A stretch of 64,000 nt of DNA, from the NCBI RefSeq assembly GCF_000002985.6, contig NC_003284.9, positions 1,736,001 to 1,800,000 of the forward strand. The letters are read 5' to 3'. Below are positions 42,531-54,352 of the stretch, one piece after another. Numbering within the stretch: position 1 is the first letter of the stretch; each line of letters starts with the position of its first letter. The position numbers were made by a program, and so were the translations under genes. The DNA is from Caenorhabditis elegans. Its lineage: Eukaryota; Nematoda; Chromadorea; Rhabditida; Rhabditidae. Under the pieces are notes generated by a model, which searched no databases, was not told the origin of the DNA, and saw only the letters and a list, made by a program, of their open reading frames with translations.

Positions 42531-43440
42531 AAGCATTCGAAAAGACAAATCTTGGAAATTGAGAAGTAAGAGATTTGGAATTCGTCTCAGTCACCTTTTA
42601 AAGAAAAATATTTTACCGTCCTCACCCCTTCCCATCACTGGGCTCTTACGGGTCCAAATGATAAATTTACAATTTTTATTCATCCCTTACACCTACTTTA
42701 CTGATTATTATGTTTTTTTAAACATATATTTTACTTTGTGGATTTCTTTTACTCATGATGAATAAATAAATATAAATATAAGAGAAGTACTGCAAATCAT
42801 TTTTTTTCCATCATTTTTGTAGCAGCAGCAGCAGTAGTAGTGTTTCTTTTGGGACGTTTTTAATGATATTTGGTTATTTTAACACCATATCTGCACTAGT
42901 CGTACACTACCTCCAACAGAAATCTCAATACAATTGATATGTTTTAAATTTTCTATAATTCAGTAATAGTTGTTGATTTTAGAATAAAACACTGGACTGA
43001 AGAATTATCACGATTTTCAAATTTCAATTCTACTGGTATTACCACTTAAAATTCGTCATTCTGTTTATTACCTAGGTTGCCAACTCCAAGAGGTACTCTG
43101 CTTTTATTACTCTGGAGGTATTTGCGACAATGACGTGAGATTTACGGCGGCTGGAATAAGGCGTAGCTGAGCATTTATCGATTCGATAATGTGTGTTGAG
43201 AAACACAACTATTTTTATTCATTCTATTCGATTTGTTGGTTGTCTGTGTGACGGCCTCAATTTTTTCCCCAATTTTTTCTATTCAAGAATTTCTTCATTT
43301 TGGATTTACAAGTAAGTTTTATTTTTATTCTAAAGTTTTGTAGCTATTTAATTTCAAATTTTCAGTTCAAATGTTTCAATATTTGCCATGAACAGCATTC
43401 TTCTATTTACCAGCCACAAGTACGTTTTATCATATATATG
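42531..43440 (+). repeat. Dispersed 0.86-kb repeat, copy 2
   Basis: Direct copy of 15195-16055. It carries the C-terminal end of the envelope-like ORF (YFTDYYVFLNIYFTLWISFT plus HDE) but has 139 extra bases (42551-42689) splitting it from the basic CSSRKHSKR part. The pseudogene at 43566-44527 starts immediately downstream. Confidence 0.85.
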
Positions 43441-43565
43441 TCCTTTGTTACAATTATTACTCACGTTTTCACCATTATGAAAATTTATCCATTGAAATCA
43501 TTTTACGGTACAGCTAGTGCACAATTACTGTTTTTTGTTTTGCTCAAAATCTGTTCTCTTTACAG

Positions 43566-44527
43566 ATTTCAAATCTTGGACTTTTTCCCCACAATTCAAA
43601 ATAACAAGAATATATTTTCTCACGGAATTAAATTTTGTGAACTCGCTCATTCAAGCATAACCATAAACACGACTAAATATGAATTATCTGTGATCGAAGA
43701 GAACGGTGAACTATATGATGCTTTGGATGCGGAGAAAGTTCCTGAAACAGCATTGGAAAAGCAGATATTTGAGATGGAACGAAATCCAAAGTTGTATACT
43801 CAGCTCATTATCACTTCGAAACGTTGCACTACCATTGAAGTGGTCGAGAATCTTAGAAATCTTCCGGAGTGTTTGGAATATTTACTCAGCAAAATACTAA
43901 ACCACCAGAAGAAGATAATTAGCATTGCAACGATGTCGATTAAACTGAAATACTGTGATTTTATTCCGCGCAATTTAAGATTGAAAGTTCGAAGGCTTAT
44001 CATTGCCCGTCGCCTTTACGAATAAGATATTTTGAGAATTACTGAAATTATCGATTCAACGAGTCCACTTGAAAAACTGGAACTTGATTGGCCGTTCGAC
44101 TTTGATCATCCAATTGTTACATCCGCAAAGCTTCTAGTTTTCAACATCGCCACGTTTTTTGATAAAATTCGCAATACGCGAGTACACTTCACTTATAGCA
44201 AAAGAACCTTGAGGAATCTCATTCATAGAGTTGACTGGTGGACCAAAGAAGGAAAAGATATTGGAACCCATTATTCTTTCGACGTTGGATCGGTAAAAGA
44301 AGGTAAATACAATATGAAGCAGATCAAAAATTTTTTCAAAGGAAGACTTGATAAAAAGTAAGTTATAAAATTGAGTTTTCTAAAAACCTCATCTTTATGT
44401 TTTCAGATCAAGCTCAAAAACAGGTTGCGTTTCATTGGAAATGGACAATACATCTCGATTAGTCATCTACTGTGAGGAAGCTCAAAATAATTGGACTCTC
44501 AATCTGAAAGTTGTTGCAAACGAATAA
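43566..44527 (+). pseudogene. Nematode multigene-family protein with one in-frame stop
   Basis: After a TTTACAG acceptor the frame reads FQILDFFPTIQNNK to IARRLYE, then a single TAA at 44023-44025. The same frame resumes as DILRITEIIDSTSPLEKLEL and continues to 44357. A 49-bp intron (GTAAGT...TTTTCAG) leads to 44407-44527, ending LKVVANE. Reading through the stop gives about 300 coding-like residues. Motifs such as LPECLEYLLSKIL, IPRNLRLKVRRL and DWWTKEGKDIGTHYSF are typical in style of large nematode-specific F-box-associated or related families, but I cannot fix the family. One nonsense change with otherwise intact splice sites suggests recent inactivation, unless an intron I missed removes the stop. 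Confidence 0.6.
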
Positions 44528-44674
44528 GATTCAATATCTGATTTTCTCATATGTGTATTTTTAAAATTTTCAAAATCATTGTTTCATGTTTAGTCATTTT
44601 TGAATTTGTGATAAATTTCTTTTAATAATTTTTTAAAGTTTTTTTCAAAAAATGACTAAAAGATTAACGGACGA

Positions 44675-45045
44675 TCTGTTCTTCAAGTGCTATGCACTGC
44701 GGATCTGGGTGTCAGGTATACTGCCTGGTGGTGATCCCACTGGGTTTGAATTGAAGCCACGTCCTAGCCAGGAACTGTAGCCTGGTTGTGGATTGCTCCA
44801 CTTCCCTAGGGGGTGAGAATGGACTTGAACTTGTGACCTCGAGAGCTATGTTACAGTATTGACATATCATTTGAAACGAAAAGCCATCATGCAGTCATGT
44901 CCGAGTGGTTACACAGGTAAAGCGCCACAGGTTAGTGGCAGCTTAATGGCAGGTTAAAAGCCGCCAGCAGGTTAGTGTCAGCTTAGTATCAGGTTAAAAG
45001 TCGCTGTCAGACTAAGAGCAGGTTAGTGTCAGCTAAGTAATTTTC
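44675..45045 (+). repeat. tRNA-like fragments and CAGGTTAGTG-type tandem repeat
   Basis: GCAGTCATGTCCGAGTGGTT at 44890-44909 resembles the 5' half of a tRNA-Ser/Leu (A box). GGACTTGAACTTGTGACC near 44821 resembles an inverted B box. From about 44935 three imperfect units of roughly 40-50 bp follow, built from CAGGTTAGTGTCAGCTTAGT and CAGGTTAAAAGTCGC. No ORF. Probably a tRNA-derived dispersed repeat. Confidence 0.45.
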
Positions 45046-46227
45046 GCTCAAATTTTCAGAAAAGCGCGTCAGGTGAACGGTGAGTAAGTTTCAGGTGATG
45101 GGTCAGATGAGTGAAAATGGAAGTTTCAGAAACTGAGTGAAAGTTCATAAAAATGAGTTATATATTCATTCGTGTAAATTTTTGAAAATATAATTTCCAG
45201 AAATACAGTTTCGGGGTTACCGCACCGGATCATGAACCGCGTCAGGCAAGTGTCAGGACAATCTGATGCTGCCAGAAACCACAGAAGTAACGATTCGACC
45301 AAGTGCTGCTAATGTTGGATCCAAGGAATCGAGAATAGAGACAAGGCTTACTCTAAGCCGAAATATTGAATAATATTTATGTTTTTCTCTTTTTTAAGTA
45401 CACCGCCCACCAGCCGAAGCACGTACAGCAAAGAGTGTGAAAAGCAAAACACAGTATTATTCTAAATAAAAATAAAAACGTTCAGATAAGCAACGATTTG
45501 TGATAAGCGACGATTTGACTTCTTCTCAAAATCGGACACGACGCGAAGCAGGCCTAATCGCTCTGGGTGTTGTCGTAGCTATTCAAGCCGTGCTATTCGA
45601 GAGCAACTGAGAGCAGGAGGTAATATAATGTGTGTCTCCCTGTGGGTGGGGTGGCGATGTGTTGGCAGCCAACCCTTCAACGAACTGTATCTCCCGCCTG
45701 TATCTCCCTTCAAAGTGAGAATTGGGTTACAAAAATTTGGGGGAATATGAAAAAAAATGTAAGGATTTCAAAAATGTTAATTTTGAAACACCAGACCAAA
45801 CCACTTTTTCTGGGCAAGAGGAAAAAAATTAATTTTTTGAAAAAATTTCAAACTGGCACAAAATTTTTTCAAAAATAAATTTTCACAAATTGTTAATAGA
45901 TTCCATTTTTCATAAATATTGTTCATTGAACACAGAAAAGAAAACGAAGATTTATCAAAAAATGAGTGAAAAATCGCAAAAATTCGAAAAAGTCCGTGCT
46001 GAAAAACTCGATTTTTTGGCGGTGCTGAAAAAAATTTCTACTAAAATTTTTTTACCTCCTTTCTTGCAGGAAGAAAGGTGGATATTATAGACTGTTTTAC
46101 AGCCCATTGGGACCTCTTACCAAAACAAATGTGGCGATGTCTATTGTTCTTCTATCCAGAGATATGTCGTAAAATATACATATCTGATCCTGTAACAGTA
46201 ATTAGAGACCATATTTACAGCCAGCCT
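45046..46227. other. No confident gene
   Basis: Mixed sequence with several short ORFs (for example 45630-45878 and 45890-46090) that show no domain and no consistent splice context. Poly-A rich toward the right. Confidence 0.4.
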
Positions 46228-49087
46228 ACATGCATCACTGTGGAGACTCTGTGGAGAGGGAGGAGACAAGAGAAAGGAGAGGCAAGAGGGGGCGGGCGGG
46301 CACTGCTGAACCTTGAAAGCGCCGTAGCTCCGCTCACAATTGGAATTGAAAAATGAAAAGTATATATTTGAAGTCAGCGTTAAAAGGAAAATATGATAGC
46401 ATTTGAAATTTTGGAAATTGGTGAAGAATGAAAAAAAAAGCCTCTGGAGCAAGACTTGAAGCTCACAACTTCAGGAACGGGGCTCGAGGAACTCATGGCC
46501 AAAAACTTTTTGTTTGTCTCGCTTCTCATAGCAAAAATAATAAGATTTAAAACATAAAATTGATTATCCAACAAAAAACTGGTCCAGGAAAAGAGGGAAA
46601 CTGAAAATTCGAGGTCAAAAATTAATCGAGTTCAGAGCTGGCTGGGGTTTGTATCATTTATTGATATAAAATGAAAAGGATAGAGCCATCAGATAGGTGA
46701 TGGCTTATATACAATATGAAGTAGGCGGAGAATCAATAAGATAAGTAAAAATGACGGGGGATAGGAATGCAATCATAATTGAATGGTGCAAAAGATAACA
46801 AAACAACATTAATAATGTGAGGACTGCGAGTGAGTCACGGGGCAAAGAGTACGATCGCGTACAAAAATTAAATAAACTAAAATCGTGGAAAATGGTTGTA
46901 GAGAGCTGTGCTTCCAGCTTGCATTCGGTATTTATGCACTTATTACGAATTTAACATAAAATCCCATTTGATAGTGGAAAAATTTTCATTTTTCCAGCAA
47001 AAACGTCATTTTTTTTGAGAAAATGCAGAAATTTGCGATTTTTGAAGTTATTTTTGACTTTTTTGAAAAAAACACTATATTTTTTGAGAGACAATTTTCT
47101 GAAAAATACCTTTTTCAAAAAATTTACCTCAAAAAGTGCCAAACTGACCGACTTATGGCCAAAAAACCATCAAAAATCGCTAATTTGCACACCAAAAAAA
47201 AGGGGGGAACATGCAATTTTCGATTTCACACTAAAGAGCCCACTTCTATAGCTTAAAAGAGTCGTAGAATTTTTTCAAGATATACGTTGAAAAGCCTTCG
47301 TCGAGTTGTATACACCTCTAAAAAATCGTGAAATAATCTCAAATATTCGAATTTTCCTTCAATTAAAACCACCCGAAAAGGACGAAAAATAGCGATTTTT
47401 GAGTTTCACTCAAAATATCTCGGCTCAATGAGCTCCAATCTTTCTGAAAAAAAGAATACAGAGGTGGGGCAAGCTTTTTGAAGAGACAGCAAAAAACCGC
47501 ATCAAAATCCATCCACCCACCGTCAAGTTACACGCGCGTTTTCATTTACCACTTTTTTTGTCGACAAAAAGGGGCGGAGCGAGGGTCACTTTTTTCTAAT
47601 TTACAAGCTTAATATCTCGGCTCCTGTAAATCGAAATTGGCTCAAAATTTACAAGAAAACTTATTTCGCTACGACCTCCTGTCATTAAATTTACGTGAGC
47701 TTAGGGAGAAAACTGACAAAACGCCAAACTTTCAAATTTAAAAAAATAGTTGAGGGTCATTTTGAAAACACCTTAAGCTCCATAACTCGGCGAGTTTTGA
47801 TGGAATCAATTTGAAATTTTACACGGAAGCTTCTTAGTGGCCTATACGTCTCTGTGTTAAATTTCGCTTTGATCGGCCAACGGGAACCCTTTGAAAAATG
47901 AAAAAAACGCTGTAATCCTAACCCTAAAAAAAAAGCTCACGCTCCCCCACTGACGCCAATTAGAAAAAAGTGACCCTCGCTCCGCCCCTTTTTGTCGACA
48001 AAAAAAGTGGTAAATGAAAACGCGCGTGTAACTTGACGGTGGGTGGATGGATTTTGATGCGGTTTTTTGCTGTCTCTTCAAAAAGCTTGCCCCACCTCTG
48101 TATTCTTTTTTTCAGAAAGATTGGAGCTCATTGAGCCGAGATATTTTGAGTGAAACTCAAAAATCGCTATTTTTCGTCCTTTTCGGGTGGTTTTAATTGA
48201 AGGAAAATTCGAATACTTGAGATTATTTCACGATTTTTTAGGGGTGTATACAACTCGACGAAGGCTTTTCAACGTGTATCTTGAAAAAATTCTACGACTC
48301 TTTTAAGCTATAGAAGTGGGCTCTTTAGTGTGAAATCGAAAATTGCATGTTCCCCCCTTTTTTTTGGTGTGCAAATTAGCGATTTTTGATGGTTTTTTGG
48401 CCATAAGTCGGTCAGTTTGGCACTTTTTGAGGTAAATTTTTTGAAAAAGGTATTTTTCAGAAAATTGTCTCTCAAAAAATATAATTTTTTTTTCAAAAAA
48501 GTCAAAAATAACTTCAAAAATCGCAAATTTCTGCATTTTCTCAAAAAAAATGACGTTTTTGCTGGAAAAATGAAAATGTTTCCACTATCTAATGGGATTT
48601 TATGTTAAATTCGTAATAAGTGCATAAATACCGAATGCAAGCTGAAAGCACAGCTCTCTACAACCATTTTCCACGATTTTAGTTTATTTAATTTTTGACC
48701 TCGAATTTTCAGTTTCCCTCTTTTCCTGGACCAGTTTTTTGTTGGATAATCAATTTTATGTTTTAAATCTTATTATTTTCGCTATGAGAAGCGAGACAAA
48801 CAAAAAATTTTTGGCCATGAGTTCCTCGAGCCCCGTTCCTGAAGTTGTGAGCTTCAAGCCTTGCTCCAGAGGCTTTTTTTTTTCATTCTTCACCAATTTC
48901 CAAAATTTCAAATGCTATCATATTCTCCTTTTAACGCTGACTTCAAATATATACTTTTCATTTTTCAATTCCGATTGTGAGCGGAGCTACGGCGCTTTCA
49001 AGGTTCAGCAGTGCCCGCCCGCCCCCTCTTTCCTCTCCTTTCTCTTGTCTCCTCCCTCTCCACAGAGTCTCCACAGTGATGCATGTA
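46228..49087. repeat. 2.9-kb palindrome
   Basis: Left arm 46228-47606 and right arm 47952-49087 are inverted copies, about 345 bp apart. Shared landmarks: TACATGCATCACTGTGGAGA at the outer edges, AATTGTCTCTCAAAAAATAT near the middle, and GGGGCGGAGCGAGGGTCACT near the centre. Paired short ORFs on opposite strands (46951-47142 and 48417-48608, for example) are the two arms read alike. The centre holds only AT-rich sequence with ATATCTCGG-type words common in nematode repeats. Confidence 0.93.
46625..46861. mobile_element. 237-bp insertion in the left palindrome arm with 9-bp duplication
   Basis: The right arm runs GGTCAAAAATTAAATAAAC without a break. The left arm has CAAAAATTA at 46616-46624 and again at 46862-46870, with 237 bp between that begin ATCGAGTTCAGAGC and end GATCGCGTA. 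A 9-bp duplication fits some DNA transposons (MULE-like; Merlin makes 8-9 bp). I see no clear terminal inverted repeat, so the family is open. Confidence 0.8.
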
Positions 49088-49997
49088 GGGAGCCCTTAGG
49101 CTAGTTGGATTGGGATTTCCAATGTTTTATTCCAGTTGGGCACCCTAAGCCTAAATAGCCCTTTTTCTTTTCTTTTGCGCTTCAAGCGCAAGGAAAAACC
49201 TTCTTGTAACTTTTTAAGAGGGTTAGACTTGCGCTTGGGCTTAGGCGGGGCTGGAGGAAGGATGAGAAACAATAAAAGAAAACGAAAAATTTGCAGAAGT
49301 TCCTAAAAATCCAGAAAAAAAATTTAAAAAGGAAAAAACGACAAAAAACAGGAAAAATCCTATAAAAAAGTTTTAAGATTTTTTTAAATAATCAACGATT
49401 ACTGTGTAGCAGTGCAATCTATGATGGAAATTATAATTACTAAAAACTGAAACATGTGATTAGATGTGTACTTCCGCATTATCATTAACAGATAATAATG
49501 TTTTGTTTTTTGCATCTATTTATGAGGTTATTTATGGCCACAAGTTCATTAGATAATTGAACCAACAGAAGATCAAATAATCACTCAAGGCTTAGAGAGA
49601 CGATTTTTTGAACTCGCATATTTTTCCATTTTTGCAACCGTACTCCGCGGACAGACTCCCTACAAAGCCTTCAACATGTGGTGCAGCTTCGGTCATTGCA
49701 AAACAAAGCTATTCTAATTTGTTGAAGCATCTGCAGTTGACCGGACCTTCTACACAACCTGAAACACTTTTTTTCCAACTATGTACAGTACTTTTATAGT
49801 ACTGCTACCGTAACCTTACCCGTACTAGTGAGATACCTTGACCCCTTCAAAAACCTTTTCATCAAAAATCACTACAAGCTATGGACACCTCGAATTATTA
49901 CTTTATATGATGTACAGTAAATAGTACAGTACATACATTGTCTGGAAAGGTACTGTCAGTAGTATCCTAAAAAATATTGAGATTTTCTGAACATTAT
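49088..49997. other. No confident gene
   Basis: Starts with scattered TTAGGC/CCTAAGCC words (49096-49250), then AT-rich sequence. A 63-codon ORF at 49608 has no recognisable feature. Confidence 0.4.
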
Positions 49998-50390
49998 TAA
50001 AGGTTGAGTACCGAAATTTGAGACTTTGCTTTTTTGGACCAAAAATGTCCCAAAACTACTAAATTTCAAAATAAGACGTTCTGAAAATCTCTCTAAAAAA
50101 ATTTTATAACCGCTCAAAGTTTAATATTCAATCAACGAATAAACTTGAAATAAACTACCATAAAATGTATTAAAAAGTGCTAATCAAATAAAAATTAAGT
50201 TCCAATCCCTGCAACACTGAAAAGTTGCCAAAATTTGAGATTTTAACTGAAAATATGCCGTTTTTTCCAGAACTTTGAGCGGCCATAACTTTTCTTTGAG
50301 AAATTTTCAGAACGTCTCATTACGAAATTTGGTAGTTTTGGAACGTTTTAGGTTCAAAAAACAAACTCTCAAATTTCTTTACTCCACTTT
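49998..50390. repeat. Fold-back (MITE-like) inverted repeat
   Basis: The left arm (about 49998-50118: AAATTTGAGACTTTG, AAAATGTCCCAAAACTACTA, AAGACGTTCTGAAAATCTCT, AACCGCTCAAAG) is inverted in the right arm (about 50262-50386: CTTTGAGCGG, GAGAAATTTTCAGAACGTCT, TAGTTTTGGAACGTTTT, CTCTCAAATTTC). Spacer about 140 bp. Confidence 0.75.
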
Positions 50391-50906
50391 TAAGAGTTTA
50401 AGACGTCGCAGAATTTAACAAATAATTCATGACGTCATCTATGATAAAACCTATAGTCTCAAATTTTATAGCTCAGAAGTAGCATCACTGCTTGTCAAAC
50501 CAGCTAAAGAAAAACCAATTGTTTCAATTAAAATTCAATCATGATGTCACTTATTTCAAAATTCGACCAATGAACCAAAGACAGATCAAAGGACCACACC
50601 AGACTTCTGTGCTTACCCAGACGACACATTTCCGTATTCGCATATGTTTTCCTCATTGCAGTCAACCTCGGTCTCCCCGCAAATACTTCAACATCTGGTT
50701 TTAGTGGGCGGACTCTTGTATTTGTGTCTCGGTTTTGAAGACAAGATGGCGCACATGGAATTCATTTATTGTACGTTGCTTGTTTTTGGCTATCGTTTTT
50801 TTTCCTTTTTGCTTTCATTTTTTCCATCTTCATTCATTTTGGCCTGTCTTGTCTGTTTTAATTTTTAATTTTCAGAATTTTTGTCCCCTACTAGACATCA
50901 TTAAAG

Positions 50907-52526
50907 ATGTCTGGCTTCTCGTTTTTCATCACCATTTTCCTGTGCTCCATCGCCGACACGAACGCCTCCGGAATCATAGAGTTGCTCATCTCCTCGCCAC
51001 AATCCGTGCTCATCAAGTCCACGGCGTGTGCAAGTTTTAAATGCCCGGTACACGATGAGCTCTCCGTGCCGAGAAATGTTGAAGGAGGAGTTCCACTGCG
51101 GATCCACATTGGTCAGTATCGCGGAGAGGCTCGGCAGAACATTGATCTTCACTTTGAAATCTTGGAGCCAAGTACGAATGGTAGGTTACACAAATTATTA
51201 TATAAAACCTCTAAAAATCCATTTTCTCTTAGAAATGCTCGCCCTCGAGCAACATCGTGCTCCATCCGACACAAAATGGAACACCGGGTTGCCTATCGTC
51301 ATCGAGACCACTCTGGGCTTCAACGTGACTGTTCATCTGCGGAATGTGTGCACCTCGTGAGCATTTTTCTAACCGAAATTGTATCAAAATGCAAGGAATT
51401 TTACAGAAACTATTACGGTAAGCGCTGCAATCGGTATTGTATTCCGAGCCCGGCACTTCACTGGGAATGCTCAACAAATGGAGTGCGACAATGTGCCGTT
51501 GGATGGTATGGAGACGACTGCTCTAGTAGTAAGTGATTTTCGTAGTCTAGCAAGACGCGGAAGCCGCGAAGCGTCGGCTGCAGTGAAAGTAGTGATGATT
51601 TCATTGTCGTGAAGTAAAGTGCCAAAGACGCAAGCGCGGGATATTACGCCACAATGCACAGCAGTATGACAGGGCGGAGTGGGCACTCCACGACACGAGA
51701 AGCCCAAATAGTGTCAGGCGGAGTGAACCAGATTGAAAGCCGTAACATACCACTTTTAGACATCAAATTTTGCTCTCATCAAAACCCATGTGCAAATGGA
51801 GGTGTCTGCTCAACCGACTACAAATGCCAATGCCCATCCGAGTTCCTCGGGCCTCGATGCGAAACGCCAGTGAGCAAAGTGCATTGCACATTGGAGCGCG
51901 TTTGCAAGCATGGTTCGTTCATCATCCTCTATCTTACATTCATAAATTCATTTTCAGGAGGAACCTGTGTTTCCGTGAACAGGACGAATGTACAATGCAA
52001 GTGCATTCGCGGGTTCTTAGGCTCACTCTGCGAGATCGGTATCCACGGGAATTGCTCGGCAATGAGATGCTCTGTAGATGAGACATGTCAAATCCGGGCC
52101 AGCTTTGCGGTCTGTGCGAAAAAGGAAAAGTCTGCTGAAACAGTCACAGGTACCGGACCTGATGCGCTGCACTTTGCGATGCTCGCTGTGATTGGTGTAT
52201 TTGGTGAGCATTGAATCAGCCATATCATTATGACAATTTGTACTTTTCAGTCTGCGTTGCTGGTTTGGCCCTCGTCGCTTCCAAATGCAAAAAATCTGAA
52301 GCCGGCCCAATTCTCCCGACGGTGGTTTACACAGCATCTCCTAATACCAGATCTACGGTTTATAAGGTTCTATCCTGTCATAACCTAGATAACCCAAAAA
52401 AATAATTTCCAGGTTTGCATGAACGACTCGGATTGTGAAGTTCAACCGCAGCACAGCTCTCCACCGCCGGCTTACTCGAGCCCAGTCACGCCGAGAGATT
52501 GCAAAAAAGGCCCGAAGATGGACTGA
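50907..52526 (+). CDS. DSL/EGF-type Notch ligand, seven exons, 382 aa
   Basis: Exons 50907-51180, 51233-51356, 51407-51528, 51760-51912, 51958-52203, 52251-52366 and 52413-52526 join with correct phases into 383 codons including the stop. The product starts with a signal peptide (MSGFSFFITIFLCSIADTNA). An N-terminal DSL-ligand region follows, then the DSL domain at about 132-175: NYYGKRCNRYC, HWECSTNGVRQCAVGWYGDD, C. EGF-like repeat 1 is at about 178-208 (NPCANGGVCSTDYKCQC), EGF-like repeat 2 at about 215-250 (CKHGGTCV...CKCIRGFLGSLCE), and a third, degenerate Cys-containing stretch at about 255-280. A membrane segment spans about 290-315 (FAMLAVIGVFVCVAGLALVA), with a short cytoplasmic tail rich in Pro/Ser. 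This layout and size match the LAG-2/APX-1/DSL family, which activates LIN-12/GLP-1 receptors from the neighbouring cell. Which family member it is cannot be told from the window. AATAAA near 52731 marks the 3' end. Confidence 0.9.
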
Positions 52527-53011
52527 TTTTAGCAGTAGCTTCACATCTACAAGGATTTTTCTTCTATTTTCTTCATTTTTCTGTTGTGTCAGCCCCATTT
52601 TCACCAAATTCTCTTATTACGGTCTCCCTCACTTCCCCACCTCCGAACTATCGCATTGAATTAATCTCGCCCAATTCCTGCACATCAATAGTTTTCTGAC
52701 TTTTTTTGTATATGTCGTGACAAGGTTGTGAATAAAAAAGAAGCAATTTACAGAATCAAAATTCGTAAGTTATTAGGTTGGAAAGATAGTCATATCCTAT
52801 TTTTCGAATAATTGTTTGATGGGCCATAAATAAAAAGGCCATAAAAAAAACAAACCATCACAAGTGGTTACATAAATAAAAATGGAACAAAAATAAAAAG
52901 AGATGAGAAAAAAATAATGGCTACATTGGAGAAGAAGCAAAAAACACAAATATCGATGTATAAAAGGCAAGAATAAATCATGGATAGAAGTGAGGATAAG
53001 GTAACATTAGA
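52527..53011. other. 3' untranslated region of the DSL gene and LINE 3' end
   Basis: Contains the AATAAA at about 52731 and, to the right, AAAATAAAAA-type repeats. The LINE 3' non-coding end (minus strand) probably starts near 52980. Confidence 0.45.
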
Positions 53012-54352
53012 TCAGTGTTGCTTCATTGTGGGTAGTGTTCTGTTGACAAAAAAGTGTCTCCTAAGTTTAGATTTTCCTGTGCTCCAGATATATTTCTTTT
53101 TAAAACGAGTGTGGGTCTCTTGTTGCTCAAAAAACTCAGATTTTTTAAAGTCTACTTTACCATTATTCATTCTGATTACTTGGATTCTGTCAATTATTTT
53201 ACGTCTCGTGCTTAAGGTTTGGAGGTCGAATAGTTCGTTACGTTCCATAGCAGTTTTGTAATCTTTATCAGTTGGATTAAAATATCTTTTATTGATTCTA
53301 CTATAAAGGCGCCTAGTGAATGCGTTTTGTACAGACTCTATTGTTTTCTCATCCGATTTTTTTGTCGGAGAAGACACTACTGTTCCATATTCTAAACGAG
53401 GGCGGATGAAAGTTTTGTATAAGAGAATCATTAGTTTCTTATTGGAGGTACTGTACTTGTTGAACATGTTGGCCAGTTGAAATTTAGCTAGATTGATACA
53501 TTTTCTCCAATGATCAGAGAAATCCAGCTTTTCAGAGATTAAAAATCCAAGGTCTCTGGTAATAGCTTTTCGCTCAATAGGGTAACCGTCTAGGTGGTAT
53601 TTAAAATCTATTCTACGTTTTCCTACTGTGACGTGAACTGTCTTAGATTGGTTTAGAGTGAGTTTTGATCCCTTTGTCCAATCTACTACAGCATCTAGAG
53701 CAGACTGTAAATTGTTTTCGCTTTCAGTCTTAGGGGTAGATGCATACAATTTTGTGTCATCTGCGAATTGCTTACATGCTACTTTTTCGGGGAGTATTGA
53801 TGATATATCATTAACATAGATACCAAACAAAAGTGGTGACAGAACTGCGCCTTGTGGGACGCCACAGGTGGCAAATTTTCTAGATGACAGCGTTTGCCCA
53901 ATTCTAACCCTAAAGCTTCTATTTGACAGAAATTCATTCACCCATATCAGTAAATTTTTGTTCTTTCTTAAAGATACGAGTTTATCTAAAAGTAAATCAT
54001 GTGGGAGCCGGTCGAAAGCCTTGGAAAAGTCTAGGTATATGATATCGATTTGCTCACCGTGATCAATACTTTTAGTCCAATCATTCATAGATTCTAACAT
54101 ATTAGTCACCGTTGATTTTCTGGGGCGGAATCCATGTTAATTTTGTGACCAAAATTTGTTTTCTACTAGAAATAACTCAATTTTTGTTAATATACATCTT
54201 TCGTAAACTCTGCACAAGTGCGAGGTCAAGCTAATGGGTCTGAAGTCGGTTGGCTTGTTAGCGTTAGTGATTTTTCCAAGAGGTATAACAATGGATTCGG
54301 TCCAAGCGAGCGGGACTTGCCCTCTCATCATGCTCAAGTTGAAAGTTGCCTA
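53012..54352 (-). mobile_element. 5'-truncated jockey/CR1-like LINE with one nonsense codon
   Basis: The minus-strand frame runs from about 54352 to 53012 with one TAA at 54139-54137, where the conserved block reads FWSQN-stop-HGFRPRKST; relatives have Gln in that position. Before it lies WTESIVIPLGK...FRPISLTSHLCRVYER. After it come IIYLDFSKAFDRLPHDLL, GVPQGAVLSPLLFGIYVNDI and the catalytic KQFADDTKLYA. The thumb/C-terminal region ends FFVNRTLPTMKQH. The endonuclease part is absent. It ends about 485 bp beyond the DSL stop, convergent with that gene. The 24.7-kb element is a different, more damaged member of the same broad group. Confidence 0.88.

Noticed and set aside
43743-43750. TGAAACAG, complement of the piRNA (21U-RNA) upstream motif
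   Set aside because: Single occurrence noticed, within a coding-like region; no cluster or downstream start context.
44826-44910. tRNA gene near 44.8-44.9 kb
   Set aside because: Only A-box-like and inverted B-box-like words; no acceptor or T-arm pairing.
46951-48608. Mirror ORF pairs in the second palindrome
   Set aside because: Lys/Phe-rich translations of AT-rich repeat arms.
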